Source of the DNA: Adiantum capillus-veneris
Lineage: Eukaryota > Streptophyta > Polypodiopsida > Polypodiales > Pteridaceae
NCBI GenBank assembly: GCA_014529385.2
Contig: CM043965.1
Coordinates: forward strand, 17,809,912-17,873,911
Length of the DNA stretch: 64,000 nucleotides
Direction of reading: 5' to 3'
Both the position numbers and the translations under genes were made by a program. Shown in pieces: positions 21,267 to 32,536 of this stretch (its first letter is position 1; every line of letters begins with the position of its first letter). The notes beneath the pieces were generated by a model. That model was not told where the DNA came from. It saw only the letters and a list, made by a program, of their open reading frames with translations, and made no database searches.

Positions 21267-22816
21267 ATGGAAAACAAAGATCAAAATGATGCAATGGGGA
21301 AGAACAATGCTCAAAGTTCTCCCCAAGGAAATTCCAACAACAATAACAACAACAACAAGACCAAGGAGAAAGGAGTTTACAAAGGTAAAAACAAACTCTC
21401 TCCTGAAGATCTAGAGGCTTTTCGTAAAGATCACAAATGCTTTAAGTGTGGGGAGCAAGGACATGGTTATCATTGTTGCCCCAAAACAAATGCCCCCAAG
21501 GAGACTCCTAGAGCTTCCACGGTCAAAGCTCTAAAAGAGGGTGCTCATTGCAAAGTATCATCCCTTTCATATGCTTGGGGAAAGGTAAGGGAGAATGATG
21601 CCTTCATCCTATTCAATCCTGGCTATACTCACAACTTCATCTCAAAGGAGTTGGACACAAAGTTGGGCATACAAGCTTTTGAGATGGGAGATACTATAAC
21701 TGTCGATGGGGCTTTCAAGGGACAACAAGCCTTCATTAATCCATTGATTGGGAAGTTAAGGCTTCATGTCCAAAGCTACATCAACAAAGAAGACTTTTTC
21801 ATCTCTTCTTTGAAACATGAAGATGTTATCCTAGGGGCACCATGGCTCAACCACATGGCTTCCAACATGAAGTTCCCTAAAAGGAGAATCTACTTCACCT
21901 ATAGGGAAAAGAGCATGTATATAGTCCGGTCGTTAGTATACGACTTGTAAATTCACCTGATTTTGATAAGTCAATGAAAAGCTCGGTTTCCTCGTACATG
22001 ATTTTTTTCAAAGAGTCTCTAAATGATGCTAATGTTTTAACAAAACAAAATGGTAAGAATCAAGAAGTATTAGACTTTTCTAATTTTCTAAATAGGTTCC
22101 AAGATGTATTTATTGATGACATCCCTATGGAATTACCTCTCTCCAAAACAAGGGGATGATGACCATATGATAGAGATTCTACCCAGGAGCTCACTACCTA
22201 CTAATAAACCTCCTTATAAAAGTTTCTCAAGATCAACAAGAGGACATTATGGGTCAAGTGCATGAGCTGGTAGACAAGGGGATGGTGAGGCCTATTTCCT
22301 CTCCCTTTTGTTCTCCAATCCTAAAGATGGTATCCGTATGGATACAACCAAGCTTGAGGTAATAAAAGGATGGCCTAACCCAAGGAATCTACATGAGCTA
22401 CAAAGCTTTATTGGTATGTGCGCATACTATAGACGCTTCATGGCTAAATTGTCCCAAATAGCAGGACCACTACATGACGTGCTTACATTACCGAATCTCT
22501 CAAAACCATTTGAGGTTCAAGGATGCTTGTGGAGACTTCCTTGGAGCAGTTTTGATTCAAGAAGGGCATGCCATATCATATGAGAGTTGAAGACTCAATT
22601 CCGAAGAGTATTTGGCATCTACAAGAAGAAGCTACTAGTTGTCCTACATGCCCTCGACACCCACTTGGAAGCACTATCTATTGGGGACTCCATTCATCTT
22701 ACAAATGGACCACCAAAGTCTCAAGTGCTTCATGATGCAAACCAAGCACTTTGATAAAAAAATGAGGTGGGAAATTTTCTTTTGCAATACAATTATTATA
22801 TTTCTCATATTGTTGG
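21267..22816 (+). pseudogene. Ty3/gypsy remnant D: gag, protease, RT and RNase H pieces
   Basis: The first frame (21,267-21,950) has an Asn-rich linker, an intact zinc knuckle CFKCGEQGHGYHCC, then a protease in which the active-site triad reads Asn-Pro-Gly (FNPGYTHNFIS), so it is inactive, ending VILGAPWLNH. RT entry pieces follow (21,974-22,310), but the segment with the catalytic Asp pair is missing: the sequence jumps to the thumb region GWPNPRNLHELQSFIGMCAYYRRF. RNase H pieces run to 22,816, where the copia LTR starts. The rest of RNase H and integrase are not found beyond the copia element. Confidence 0.8.
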
Positions 22817-23138
22817 TGTAAAGAATGAGGATGCAAGAGAGCTACACAAGACAAGCACAAAGCACACAGAGATGGAAAGCTTCTTCTTCTTCTTCACAGA
22901 AAAGAGAGTACAAAATGACTAAGTGCTAAAACTGAAAAGTAGCACATATGTACATGCGGTCACTAAGTGTGAACTCGCTAGAAGCATATGAGGCTGGCAC
23001 TATAAGTGTAGTCCAGCTGTAGAATCACTGGTAGAGATCCTCCGTGTCGGTCACCTAACGCGCCAGTGAGTAAATGTCGTAAGCGGCCAAGACCCGTAGT
23101 GGATGCCAGCTCATGATGTAGAGCTCGACATCTCAACA
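22817..23138 (-). repeat. 3' LTR of copia element (322 bp)
   Basis: In element orientation it starts TGTTGAGATG directly after the polypurine tract and ends CTTTACA. Its first 83 plus-strand bases match 27,744-27,826, with one or two differences in a TTC run. Confidence 0.88.
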
Positions 23139-23148
23139 CTCCCCCTCG
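23139..23148 (-). other. polypurine tract, copia element
   Basis: The minus strand reads CGAGGGGGAG immediately before the LTR start TGTTGAG. Confidence 0.8.
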
Positions 23149-23171
23149 AGCTCTGCATGTCGCAGAGTCCA

Positions 23172-25203
23172 AGCATAGTTCGGAAACATCGAAGCTTCTC
23201 TGGTTCGAGGGCCTTGGTAAAGATATCCGCTATCTGCTCCTCTATGCTGACGTAGACCAAGTCGATGTCGCCCGCCAACACTCGGTCTCGAACGTAGTGG
23301 TAATGGACCCTATGTGCTTGGTCCTGGCATGGAACACTGGGTTCCTAGCCAACTGCATGCTGCTAAGGTTGTCACAATGGATGAAAATCTGCTGGTCCAC
23401 CTGCACTCCCAAGTACTCAAGTAATGTGCGTAGCCAAGCTACCTCGCACGCCGCAGCTGCTGCACCTCTATACTCAGCCTCTGTGCTCGATAAAGCAACC
23501 GTAGGCTGCTTTTTGCTGCTCCAAGTAACAACAGCACTCCCAAAATAGAACATGAAGCCACTCATAGATCTTCTATCAACAATGCTACCTGCCCAATCTG
23601 CATCTGTATACCCATACAATGCTAATGGCGCATCTGCTGCGTAGAACAATGCGTAGTCAAGAGTCCCTTGCACATACCGAAGTGTGCGTCGTACTCCATC
23701 CAAATGTGGCTTCCTTGGAAGCTGCATGAACTGACTCTCCAAGCCTACTGTGTAGCTCAAGTCTAGCCTCGTGATAGTCAAGTAGATTAGACTACCCACA
23801 ATCTTCCTGTACATCTTGACATCCTCAACAAAATCACCCTTCTCTGCACTCAGCTTTGCATTCACATCCAAGGGAATAGAAATTGGCTTACAATCAGCCA
23901 TACCATACTTTGACAACATGTCCAAAGCATATTGTCTTTGTGACAGCCATACACCCTCTGGAGTCCTGATCACCTCAATGCCAAGAAAGTAGCGCAACTC
24001 GCCCAAATCTTTCATTTCAAACTCCTGTTTGAGAAGACCCTTCACATGGTCAATCTCCATAGCATTGTCACCCACAATAATAAGGTCATCTACATATATG
24101 GTAATGACCACAATCCCCACATCACTCTCACGTACATATAGTGAATGATCAGCACGAGCTCTCCTAAAACCAATACTGACAAGATACGTGGCAATCCTGT
24201 CATACCATGCTCTAGATCCCTGCTTCAAACCATACAAAGCTTTGAGAAGCCTGCATACATAATCTGGGTAACCTGGATCGACATAACCAGGTGGCTGATC
24301 CATATACACTTCCTCTTGCAACTCAAAATTCAAGAAGGCATTCTTTACATCCATTTGATGCATAATACATCCTCTAGATGCAGCCACTGCTATGACAGCT
24401 CTCACAGTCGTCATCTTTGCCACTGGAGCAAAGGTCTCCTCATAGTCTATGCCATACGTCTGTGCATAACCCTTTGCGACCAGCCTTGCCTTGTGATGCT
24501 CAATGTTACCATCAGCCTTATGCTTGGTTTTATACACCCATTTACAGCCAATAGCTTTCTTGCCACTTGGCAATGGCACCAACTCCCATGTGTCGTTTGC
24601 TTCCAATGCAGCCATCTCTTCATTCATTGCATCATCCCAATGCACATTTCTAACTGCATCCTCAAAACATGTGGGCTCCACATCCTGTATCACCTTAGCC
24701 ATGTAGGCTTGGTGATGCGCTAGATACCCATCATAAGTCAATTTCTGAACTGGATTTCTGACTCTGTTAGATCTGCGCGGTCCTGGGTCACTCCTTTGCC
24801 CTCTAGAATCTTCTTGTACTTTCCTTACACCAGGTGTCCTGACAGCCAAAATTCCAAATTCCTCATCAAGACTTTGTTCAGAACCATCTGAATCCATGTC
24901 TACATGTGAAAACCCTGATGATGCATCAGCCATAAAGGGAGGTTCATCAACCTTTTCCTTTCCTTTTCGTGATACATTCCCTGTACCTGCTGGTGGAGTA
25001 ACCTGCGTACGTAGTCTACCATTCCATGGCTTCACAACAGAGCCACGAGAAGAGGACTCTTGTGGTCCACTCAAAACCTGTGACTGTGGCCTCACATTTT
25101 GTAGAACCACATCATCTTTTACATCAGCCCCAATAGTGCCATGTGCATTACTGTACCAGCTGCTCATCTCATCAAAGACTACATCTCTGCTCACTCGTAA
25201 TTC
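23172..25203 (-). pseudogene. copia reverse transcriptase and RNase H
   Basis: Copia RT begins with the typical CKWVYKTKHKADGNIEHHKAR region, continues through QMDVKNAFLN and YGLKQGSRAWYD, and has the catalytic YVDDLIIVGD. RNase H shows YTDADWAGSIVDRRS, the Ser-rich ALSSTEAEYRGAA and HCDNLSSMQLARNP, with its acidic residues present. Near 23,318 a one-base shift moves the end of RNase H into another frame, where VRDRVLAGDIDLVYV and EQIADIFTKAL are readable down to about 23,172. Upstream the frame is continuous with integrase except for TGA at 25,204-25,206. The domain is otherwise intact, suggesting a fairly recent insertion. Confidence 0.92.
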
Positions 25204-26604
25204 TCATGTAGTAGGATTGTAGCACCTGTATCCCTTTTGTTCAAGGGAATATCCCACAAGAATACATTTCTCTGCTTTAGGATCCAATTTCCTACGCAAC
25301 TCATCTGGTACATGCATGTAAGCTATGCAACCAAACACTTTCAAGTGTGCCAAATCAGGCTTTGTACCTGTAAACTTTTCCTCAGGTGTTACATCATGCA
25401 CCGCAGCTGTAGGTGTCCTGTTCATAATGTACATAGCTGTATTTACAGCTTCAGCCCAGAAATGATGAGGCATGTTCTTCTCATTCCTCAATGCACGTGC
25501 AATCTCTGCAATGTGCCTATTTTTCCTTTCTGCGACCCCATTCTGCTGTGGAGTATATCTGCATGTAAACTGCCTGCGTATACCATGCATTCGCAGAAAA
25601 TCTGAAAAATCATTGGAGAAGTACTCTCCCCCTCCATCTGACCTCAATGTCTTGATTTTCATATCTGTCTCCTTCTCAATCATGACTTTGAAGTCTTGAA
25701 AGTGACCAAACACTTCACTTTTGTTACGCATGAAGTAGACCCATACTTTCCTTGTATGGTCATCAATGAAAGAGACATAATACTTGCAACCATGTATACT
25801 TGCAGTATCGGTTGTACCCCAAACATCTGTGTGCACCACCTCAAGTGGCTTTTTACATACATTGCACTCATGTGGAAATGAGCCCTTTGATTGTTTTCCA
25901 AACTGGCATGCTGCACACACTTTATGCATACCATCCACCTTGAATTTGGGCAAACCTTTTACAATCTGTTTTGATTGCATGCTGCGCAATCTCTGCTCAT
26001 TGACATGGCCAATGCGTTTGTGCCAAATGTCAACATCAGCCACAACACCTGTGCCCTGTGCAAATAATGCAGCTTTTACCTCAGGCATGTCTACATTCAA
26101 CGTAAACATTCTGCCCACACATTTGCCCTCTGTGATCAGCTTACAGCCATTCTGGAAATCTTCTACATAACAGCCATTCGGATTGAAGCGAACCTGCAAA
26201 CCCTGCTCAACCATTTGTCCAACAGAAACAAGATTCTTTGTAATGTTTGGGACATGAAGTACATCTGCTAAGTACTTTGATTTCCCACTCTTCGTATTTA
26301 GAGGTATGTCCCCTACATGAGCAATGGGGTGAGCTGTGTCATCTCCTGTCTGCACATAGCCTGACACATCTGGTTTACGCATATCTCTAAACCACTCTCC
26401 ACGAGACGTCATGTGATTAGAGGAACCTGAATCCACATACCAAACATCATCTTGGGTGGAATTCTCTGCAGTCATTGTATTCATTACATGCTGCATAACA
26501 AACATGCGCTCGCTTTTGCTGTCATCTGCATCTCTGCTAGTAGATGCATAGTTTCCTTGTTCTCTCTTTCCACTTGCTTTTCCCTTTGGACAGTCACGTG
26601 ACAT
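25204..26604 (-). pseudogene. copia protease and integrase
   Basis: The protease has WYVDSGSSNHMTS with an intact Asp-Ser-Gly. The pre-integrase zinc domain shows WHKRIGHVNEQRL and CAACQFGKQ. The integrase core has HTDVWG, LRSDGGGEY and the catalytic Glu in NGVAERKNR, followed by FWAEAVNTAMYIMNRTP and the copia C-terminal motif FGCIAYMHVP. The frame ends at TGA 25,204-25,206, where the sequence expected from family logic is an Arg or Lys codon (CGA to TGA), and then runs on into RT. Confidence 0.92.
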
Positions 26605-27459
26605 GTGACCTCTTTCACCAAAAGTCCAATATTCTTTGCTATCTGCAGTATGTTTCTGCCTGCTTGATCCTGCACCACGACCTCTTTGACTCCCCCTGCC
26701 TTGAGACTGGTTTCCCCTGCCACTTGTATTGTTTTGATTTGATTGAACTTCTTGAAATTGGCCCCTGCAATCTCTTGGGCCTCAACCACGACCTCTACCT
26801 CTACCTCTACTGGAGTTAGAATAGAAGGCCTGTTCAGAATTATTTCTGCCATGAGAAGAAGATGTGTCAAGGTTCTTCTCCTCAAGAATAAGCATAGAAA
26901 TCAAATCTTGGAACACGGGGATGTCGTCTCTTGTATTCATGGAAGACCTGAAATGTACATACTCATCTCCTAGACCATCCAAGCATGCACGGAAAATGTC
27001 ATCGTCTTCCACTGAGACTTTAATAGATCCAAGAGCCTCAATGATACTCTTGATCTTCAAAGCATAATCATTGATGGAGAGGTTGTTCCTCTTAACCTGA
27101 TTTAGCTACGACTTTAGTTGAAGCTTCCTGGCCTTGGTGTTCACCTCGAACACTCTGCCTAAGTTTTTCCATGCAATGGCGGGGGTTTCAGCATCCTGTA
27201 GATAGCCCATCATGCCATCTGTGATGCTCATAGAAATCCAATACATCACTTTGCTCTGGCCTTGTTGCCAGTCTCTCAAAGCTTTCCTTTGTTCTGTTGT
27301 AGCATTTGCCTCAGGAATCTCTGGTTCCTTTTCATTGTCTCCTTCTACATAGTCCCAATAACCTTTTCCTTTTAGGAAATTTGTTATTCTGAACTTCCAT
27401 GCAGGGTAGTTATTTTTCTCAAGCTTCTCAGTAACAATCTGACTGAAACCGTCAGACAT
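26605..27459 (-). pseudogene. copia gag
   Basis: Capsid-like N-terminus beginning MSDGFSQIVTEKLEKNNYPAW with a WKFRI motif, then the helical UBN2-type region. Two in-frame stops break it: TAG at 27,106-27,108 and a TGA just after the Gly-Arg repeat near 26,785. The zinc knuckle near 26,610 reads YWTFGERGHMSRDC: the His and last Cys remain but the first two Cys are Tyr and Phe, so RNA binding by this knuckle is lost. The start at 27,459 is the only Met upstream of the conserved part and follows the PBS by about 270 bases. Confidence 0.88.
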
Positions 27460-27731
27460 CTTGAAGCACTATTAAGACAAAATAGATGCAATCTGCAAAA
27501 ACCTGCAAATCTGCTGAACCTGCTATCGTGGTACCTATAATGCTTTCTACACTCAACGAGTGTCCACAATCAAGCGTACATACAACCACTGTACTTGTAC
27601 AGTAAATCTATGTATACTGCACTTTGGAGACCTGTTCAGAAACTTGTACGAAAAACTCGGCATCTGGTCGTGGATTGCAAACGAAGGGATTGTGATGCTC
27701 TTGCTCTCTTAGCCTCTCTTGCCTGCACCAG

Positions 27732-27743
27732 GCTCTGATACCA
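27732..27743 (-). other. primer-binding site, initiator tRNA-Met
   Basis: The minus strand reads TGGTATCAGAGC directly after the LTR end CTTTACA, the standard copia PBS. Confidence 0.93.
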
Positions 27744-27826
27744 TGTAAAGAATGAGGATGCAAGAGAGCTACACAAGACAAGCACAAAGCACACAGAGAT
27801 GGAAAGCTTCTTTTTCTTCTTCACAG
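27744..27826 (-). repeat. truncated 5' LTR of copia element
   Basis: Only the 83 bases nearest the PBS match the 3' LTR. After 27,826 the sequence is unrelated, so U3 and its promoter are gone. Confidence 0.85.
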
Positions 27827-28085
27827 TGAGTCGGTCTGGGGCGGGCAACAAGAAGAGCAACCTCTAGACACCCTTCAAGGCTCCCGTGCTGTTCAATGGG
27901 GCTGGGGCACAACACAACACAAACCAAAACAACAAACTCACAACCAAATCCCAACTACACAAGGGGCACCACCTAGTTTAAGAGCGAACTAGGACACAAA
28001 AGAGGAGAATCGTTAGAGCAACCCACAAACAAGCAAGGAATTCACACGAACCCTAACACCAATGGAACACTCTCACACACTAAAA

Positions 28086-28135
<50 letters not shown>

Positions 28136-30482
28136 TGCTCGGGCTGCTTTGAAACGTATCGACAATGATCAAGCAAACACAACTATATATTTTAATACCT
28201 TCTTACAAATTTGTCATGACAAATCAAAGTGAGATTAGTATTTGTTCAACATAGCTTGCGTAAATTTCACCACAACACATCACAAGAAAAGCCACCCCAA
28301 TCACTGTCTTAAGGCCAGGGGAGTCCTCTCCACCCTGTCGCCCTCTTACAGTATGTGGGATTTATGGCTAGATTGATGACAACACCAGAGACAAGCTATC
28401 AAGAACTTAACAAAAAACACCAAGACACTTACGCATCATTGTTGTCCATTACTTCACGTTGGAAGGGAGACAAAGTATCCAAGCTTAGTCCAAATCCACC
28501 CTCCTTGATTCAGCAAATGTTGGGCTTACACTAGTAGGAGAAATGATAGATTTCCTACTCTCAATTGAATGATCACTCTCTCTCTTACAATGGCATAGAG
28601 TTCCCTTGCTAATCCCCTATTACAACACATGCACATGCATAAGACAATGAGCTTCCACTCAAGAGCTCCTTCTAGAAAGGTTGAGCTTGGCTTCTCAAGC
28701 TATAGCATAGTGCTCTTGCTTATGGCTCCCCCCTTTTTGTGCTAGCTACACCCTCCTTTTATAGCAATTTTGAAGGCTAGGGTTACTCATCTAACCATGG
28801 TTGGGTTAGATTTTCATCAATTTATCTAATTTCTTTTGCTTGGAATTATCAAGAAGTTGGTGGGGAAAGAGAGAGGAGAGAAATGGAGGTGATAGGACTT
28901 TTCATAGTGGGTTAGTGTTAGTAGAGTTAGTATTAATTTACAAATGGAATTGGATATTTACAATGGGAGTATCCATGTAGGATACAAATAAGGAAGAAAA
29001 ACTCTTAAGAGGTAAGAAAAGGTGGATTTCTTACAAGGTTGATGCTCCAAGTGTCTTGAGTAGGGCCAATTTTGACGCTTGTCGACGGTCCACTAGCTTT
29101 GACGGTACATTTTTTCTCCACTCTTGACCTTCCTTGAGAGACAAGGTAATTGAAGCTCAGTAATCAACCACCATGATGCTGTCTTTTAAGAGAAGAGGCT
29201 AAATTTTGTGGTTTTTTTGATAGATATGGGTAATTTGGAGGAGGAAAAATGAGACCAGGTGGTCAATTTTGGAATGGAATTGTGTGTGGGAGGTATGAGT
29301 TCACCATGGTTTCTCTTACTCTTCAAGGTTGAGGAGAAGGTGAGTAGGGTGCAGAGAGGAGTGGTGAGAGAGGTGGGGATGATGAGTGGAGAAGTGTGTG
29401 TGAAAGAGGAAAATGATAAAGTGGAAGAGAGAGTGTGGCTGCATAGCATGGGAAAACTGGGGTCCACTAATAAAATCATAGCTCACAGCTCGTAGCTCAA
29501 AAAAATATGAAAAAATTTGAGACAAAAGTTCAGCCCTCGGGCTACAACTTTTGTTTGTATTACCTTTTCAAATTCGGAGAGCAAGTGAACTTTAAAAATT
29601 CAGCAAAAACGATCGTTTTTTTCCACTGCACAAGGTCCTTGTGGGGTCCTTCTTTGGATGATTCTTTTCAATACCTCCAAGAGTGAGCCCTCCATAGTGC
29701 ATGTATGCATGCCACCTACCCTTGACCTTATTTGGTAGGTCTATAATTGAAGATATTGTTGAGATCATGATATAAGTGAATAGTACAACTAAGAAAATCA
29801 AATATTGAGGGGTCTAAAAAATATGTGCATGTCAAATATAAATAATATAATTAGAAAAAATATAAAGGGGTCAAAAAAAATCTCTCTGTTTATGAGGCTA
29901 TCATAAAAAGATAAATGTTTTTGGTGTTCTAATTTTTTAGAAAAAAAACAAAATAGATGTAGGAAGGGAAAAATCACAAAAGTGAAAAAATATACACATA
30001 AATAAAACTAGTTTTTTTGGATTTTTGTTGGGGTGGAGCTACACCAAATATAAGAGAAGCTTACATGAAAATATTTCTATATGGAATAAAGAGTATGAAA
30101 AATGGTAAGAAAAATTGTGGTAATGGTGAGGCAATGTACAGAGCATAAATAACACACACCTAGGTAGAAATATTTAAATAAATACCAAAATAATTATGAA
30201 AAAATCTTTTATTTAGGCCCTATATACAAAGAAATATTTACATATGCATGGTCCATAATATACTTATATTTTTTATATTTTATATTTTTTTGGCTCAACT
30301 AGCCCAATGACTAGCTAATTGAGGTTTTTTATTTCAGTAAGGAGATATGGGAAAAGTCCCCTAACTCACACGCACCTATATACAGTGAAATGGTAGGGAT
30401 AGCCATAGCGTTTGGGTGAATTTGGTAGGGGGGAGTAACTTACTATGGTAATTATGGAGAGCCGAAAAACGGCTATCATTAG
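27827..30482. other. non-coding region, probably LTR sequence
   Basis: No gene supported. It holds a (GA)n run at 28,089-28,132 and AT-rich sequence from 28.8 to 30.4 kb. The right part must contain the 3' LTR of element F, since its polypurine tract is at 30,483, but the far LTR end is not defined. A segment around 29,550-29,600 resembles 20,420-20,460 (shared GCTACAACTTTT and TTTTCAAATT). Confidence 0.45.
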
Positions 30483-30494
30483 CCCTCCCCCAGG
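30483..30494 (-). other. polypurine tract candidate, element F
   Basis: The minus strand reads CCTGGGGGAGGG just after the integrase ORF ends at 30,507. Confidence 0.6.
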
Positions 30495-30506
30495 ATGATG
30501 GTATAT

Positions 30507-31969
30507 TCATGTACCATCATAAAGCATCTTTTCCAAAGAGAGCACTTCAGAGTCCTTGACAAGATCTTCATTGTTTGGCCCCTCGGAATTTTGGTTTGTG
30601 TTACACTCATGCTTCATGGAACAATACTTACATGGGATAGTTGCCTTTTGCTCTGGTAGATCCTTTGGTAGAAGGCGACTCAAGTAAGGCTTCAAGCGAT
30701 AGCGTTTTACCTTCCTGGAGTGCTCTTTCCCATTCAAGTCCATAAGTTGATAGTAACTTGAATTGAAAGCCTTCTTGACTATGTATGGTCCCTGCCATCT
30801 TGTTTCAAATTTGGCATCAATACGATTATCGAGTCGATTGTCATACCTTAGCACAAGATCTCCTTCATTGATGCCTTTGTCCTTCAGTTTCTTGTCAAGC
30901 TTCTCCTTTGTCTGTGTGGCTTTCCTCTTATAGCACTCGTATGCTGCTTCTCTTTTCCACTCAAGCTCAGCTAAGGTAAGAAGTCGATCCATCCATGCTT
31001 CTTGATCATCTTGTGCTGATTTGCCATGAAGTCGCATTGTTGGAACGTTTAGTTCAATTGGCTGTAAAGCCTCTTGACCATAGACCAAGTGAAATGGTGT
31101 GAACTCCGTGGCTTCCCTATATGTGGTTCGATACGCCCACAAGGCACCATCCAAGAAGTCATCCCACAACTTTGTCTTGTTTTTCACCATCTTTCTAATG
31201 ATGCGTGCAATGACACCATTAGCTTTTTCTACCAAACCATTTGATTGGGGATAGTAGGGTGTACTGTGACGATGTAGAATGCGAAGTTCTTCACAGATTT
31301 CTGTGAGCAATCCCTTTCTAAACCCTGGACCATTATCAGAAACAATATCCAAAGGTGTGCCAAATCTACAACAAATGTGAGTGTAGACGAATTTGCTCAC
31401 TGTCCTCTCATTTACCTTTGCCACACTTTGTGCTTCCACCCACCTAGTCATATAGTCTATAGCCACTAGAATGTAGAGTTTACCATTTTTTGTCCTAGGC
31501 AGAGGACCCATAGCATCAATGCCCCACTTTTCAAAGGGTCCACTTGCAAGCACAATTTGCCTTGACCATAAATCAATCTTCTATTCCCATTTACCTGACA
31601 GTTGTGACAACTTTTACACCAATGTTGGACATCCACATGCAGACTTGGCCAAACATACCCCGAAAGAAAAATCTTCTTCACAGTTAATTCTTGGGCAAAA
31701 TGACCACCACATGCCTCTTCATGCAAACCTTTTAGAATGGCTGGAATTTCCTCGATAGTTGGTACTCGTCTGCACACTTGATCCTTTCCTCTTTGATAGA
31801 GGGAGCCTTCTAAGAAGAGATACATGCTTGCCTTCTTCATGAGTCTCCTCTTCTGAGCTTTTGTGAAGTCTGGTGGAAACTCACCCTCCAAAATGTAGCC
31901 AATGATGGGAGCCAATGACTCCAATCCCTGGTACCTCGGTTGCTTCACAGCAGCCGCCATCATGATGAC
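30507..31969 (-). pseudogene. integrase, element F
   Basis: The zinc domain (31,963-31,570) has ACGGHF and CKSCHNCQ with YVWPSLHVDV. A frameshift near 31,560 separates it from the core (30,507-31,553), which has WGIDAMGPLP, IVSDNGPGF and the catalytic Glu in NGLVEKANGV, followed by ALWAYRTTYREATEFTPF. The C-terminal part has GDLVLRYDNRLDNR and FETRWQGPYIVKKAF, a chromatin- or DNA-binding barrel but no chromodomain. An in-frame TAG at 31,970-31,972 separates integrase from the preceding RNase H. The catalytic triad is intact. Confidence 0.9.
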
Positions 31970-32533
31970 CTACACTTCTTTCTTTACACATGCAACGGCT
32001 TGTTGTGCAAGTAAATCAGCATCTTTATTTTGTTTCCTAGGAATATGATATAATTGCACTTCTTCAAATTGATTAAACATCCTACGAATGGCATGAACTT
32101 TTGTCCTTAAGCTTTCATTCTTGCATGCCCAAATGCCTAAAATCTGTTTAACAATAAGAAGTGCATCTCCCTTTACCATGAGACGTTGTATACCATGGCC
32201 AATGCATATTTTTAAACCATGAAGTAGTGTGTCATATTCTGCTTCATTGTTACTAGTTGAACCTGGTAGATTGACCTTCTCTTTCATGACCACCTCTCCA
32301 CTTGGGTTGAGCAATACTAGCCCTCTCCCTGCTTTCCCTGTGGCTCGACGAAAAGCTTTATCAAAGAACAAGGTAAAAGCATTAGGAATACTTTTTGGTG
32401 GTGGCAATGGTAGAGTCTTTACTTGAGGCACCTTAATTTCCTTCCAATGTACCCTATAAGTGAGAATCCCTGCCAATTGTGCACGCACACTATCTTCTAC
32501 CTTGAAAGAGTAATGGAACTCTTGCAACTCCAT
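31970..32533 (-). pseudogene. archaeal-type second RNase H, element F
   Basis: After a short gypsy connector (MELQEFHYSFKVEDSVRA) comes an RNase HI domain unlike the classical gypsy one. In place of the first Asp motif it has LFFDKAFRRATGKAGRGLV, followed by SNNEAEYDTLLHGL, VKGDALLIVKQILG and RKQNKDADLLAQQA, so Asp, Glu, Asp, Asp are all present. In Tat-lineage elements this extra domain is regarded as having taken over RNA degradation. The domain reads through without internal stops; TAG codons bound it on both sides (32,534-32,536 and 31,970-31,972). Confidence 0.87.
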
Positions 32534-32536
32534 AAT

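Larger units (their letters stand above)
22817..27826 (-). mobile_element. Ty1/copia element, nearly complete
   Basis: In element orientation: truncated 5' LTR, PBS for initiator tRNA-Met, gag, protease, integrase, RT and RNase H, polypurine tract, full 3' LTR. The protease-integrase-RT order is diagnostic of copia. The coding frame is interrupted by only three in-frame stops and one frameshift near 23,318. The left flank GTTGG is not repeated at the right end, because the 5' LTR is cut off there. It abuts gypsy remnant D. Confidence 0.92.

Noticed and set aside
29186-29525. Overlapping ORFs on both strands near 29.3 kb
   Set aside because: Low-complexity frames in what is probably LTR sequence; no domain or homologous copy seen.
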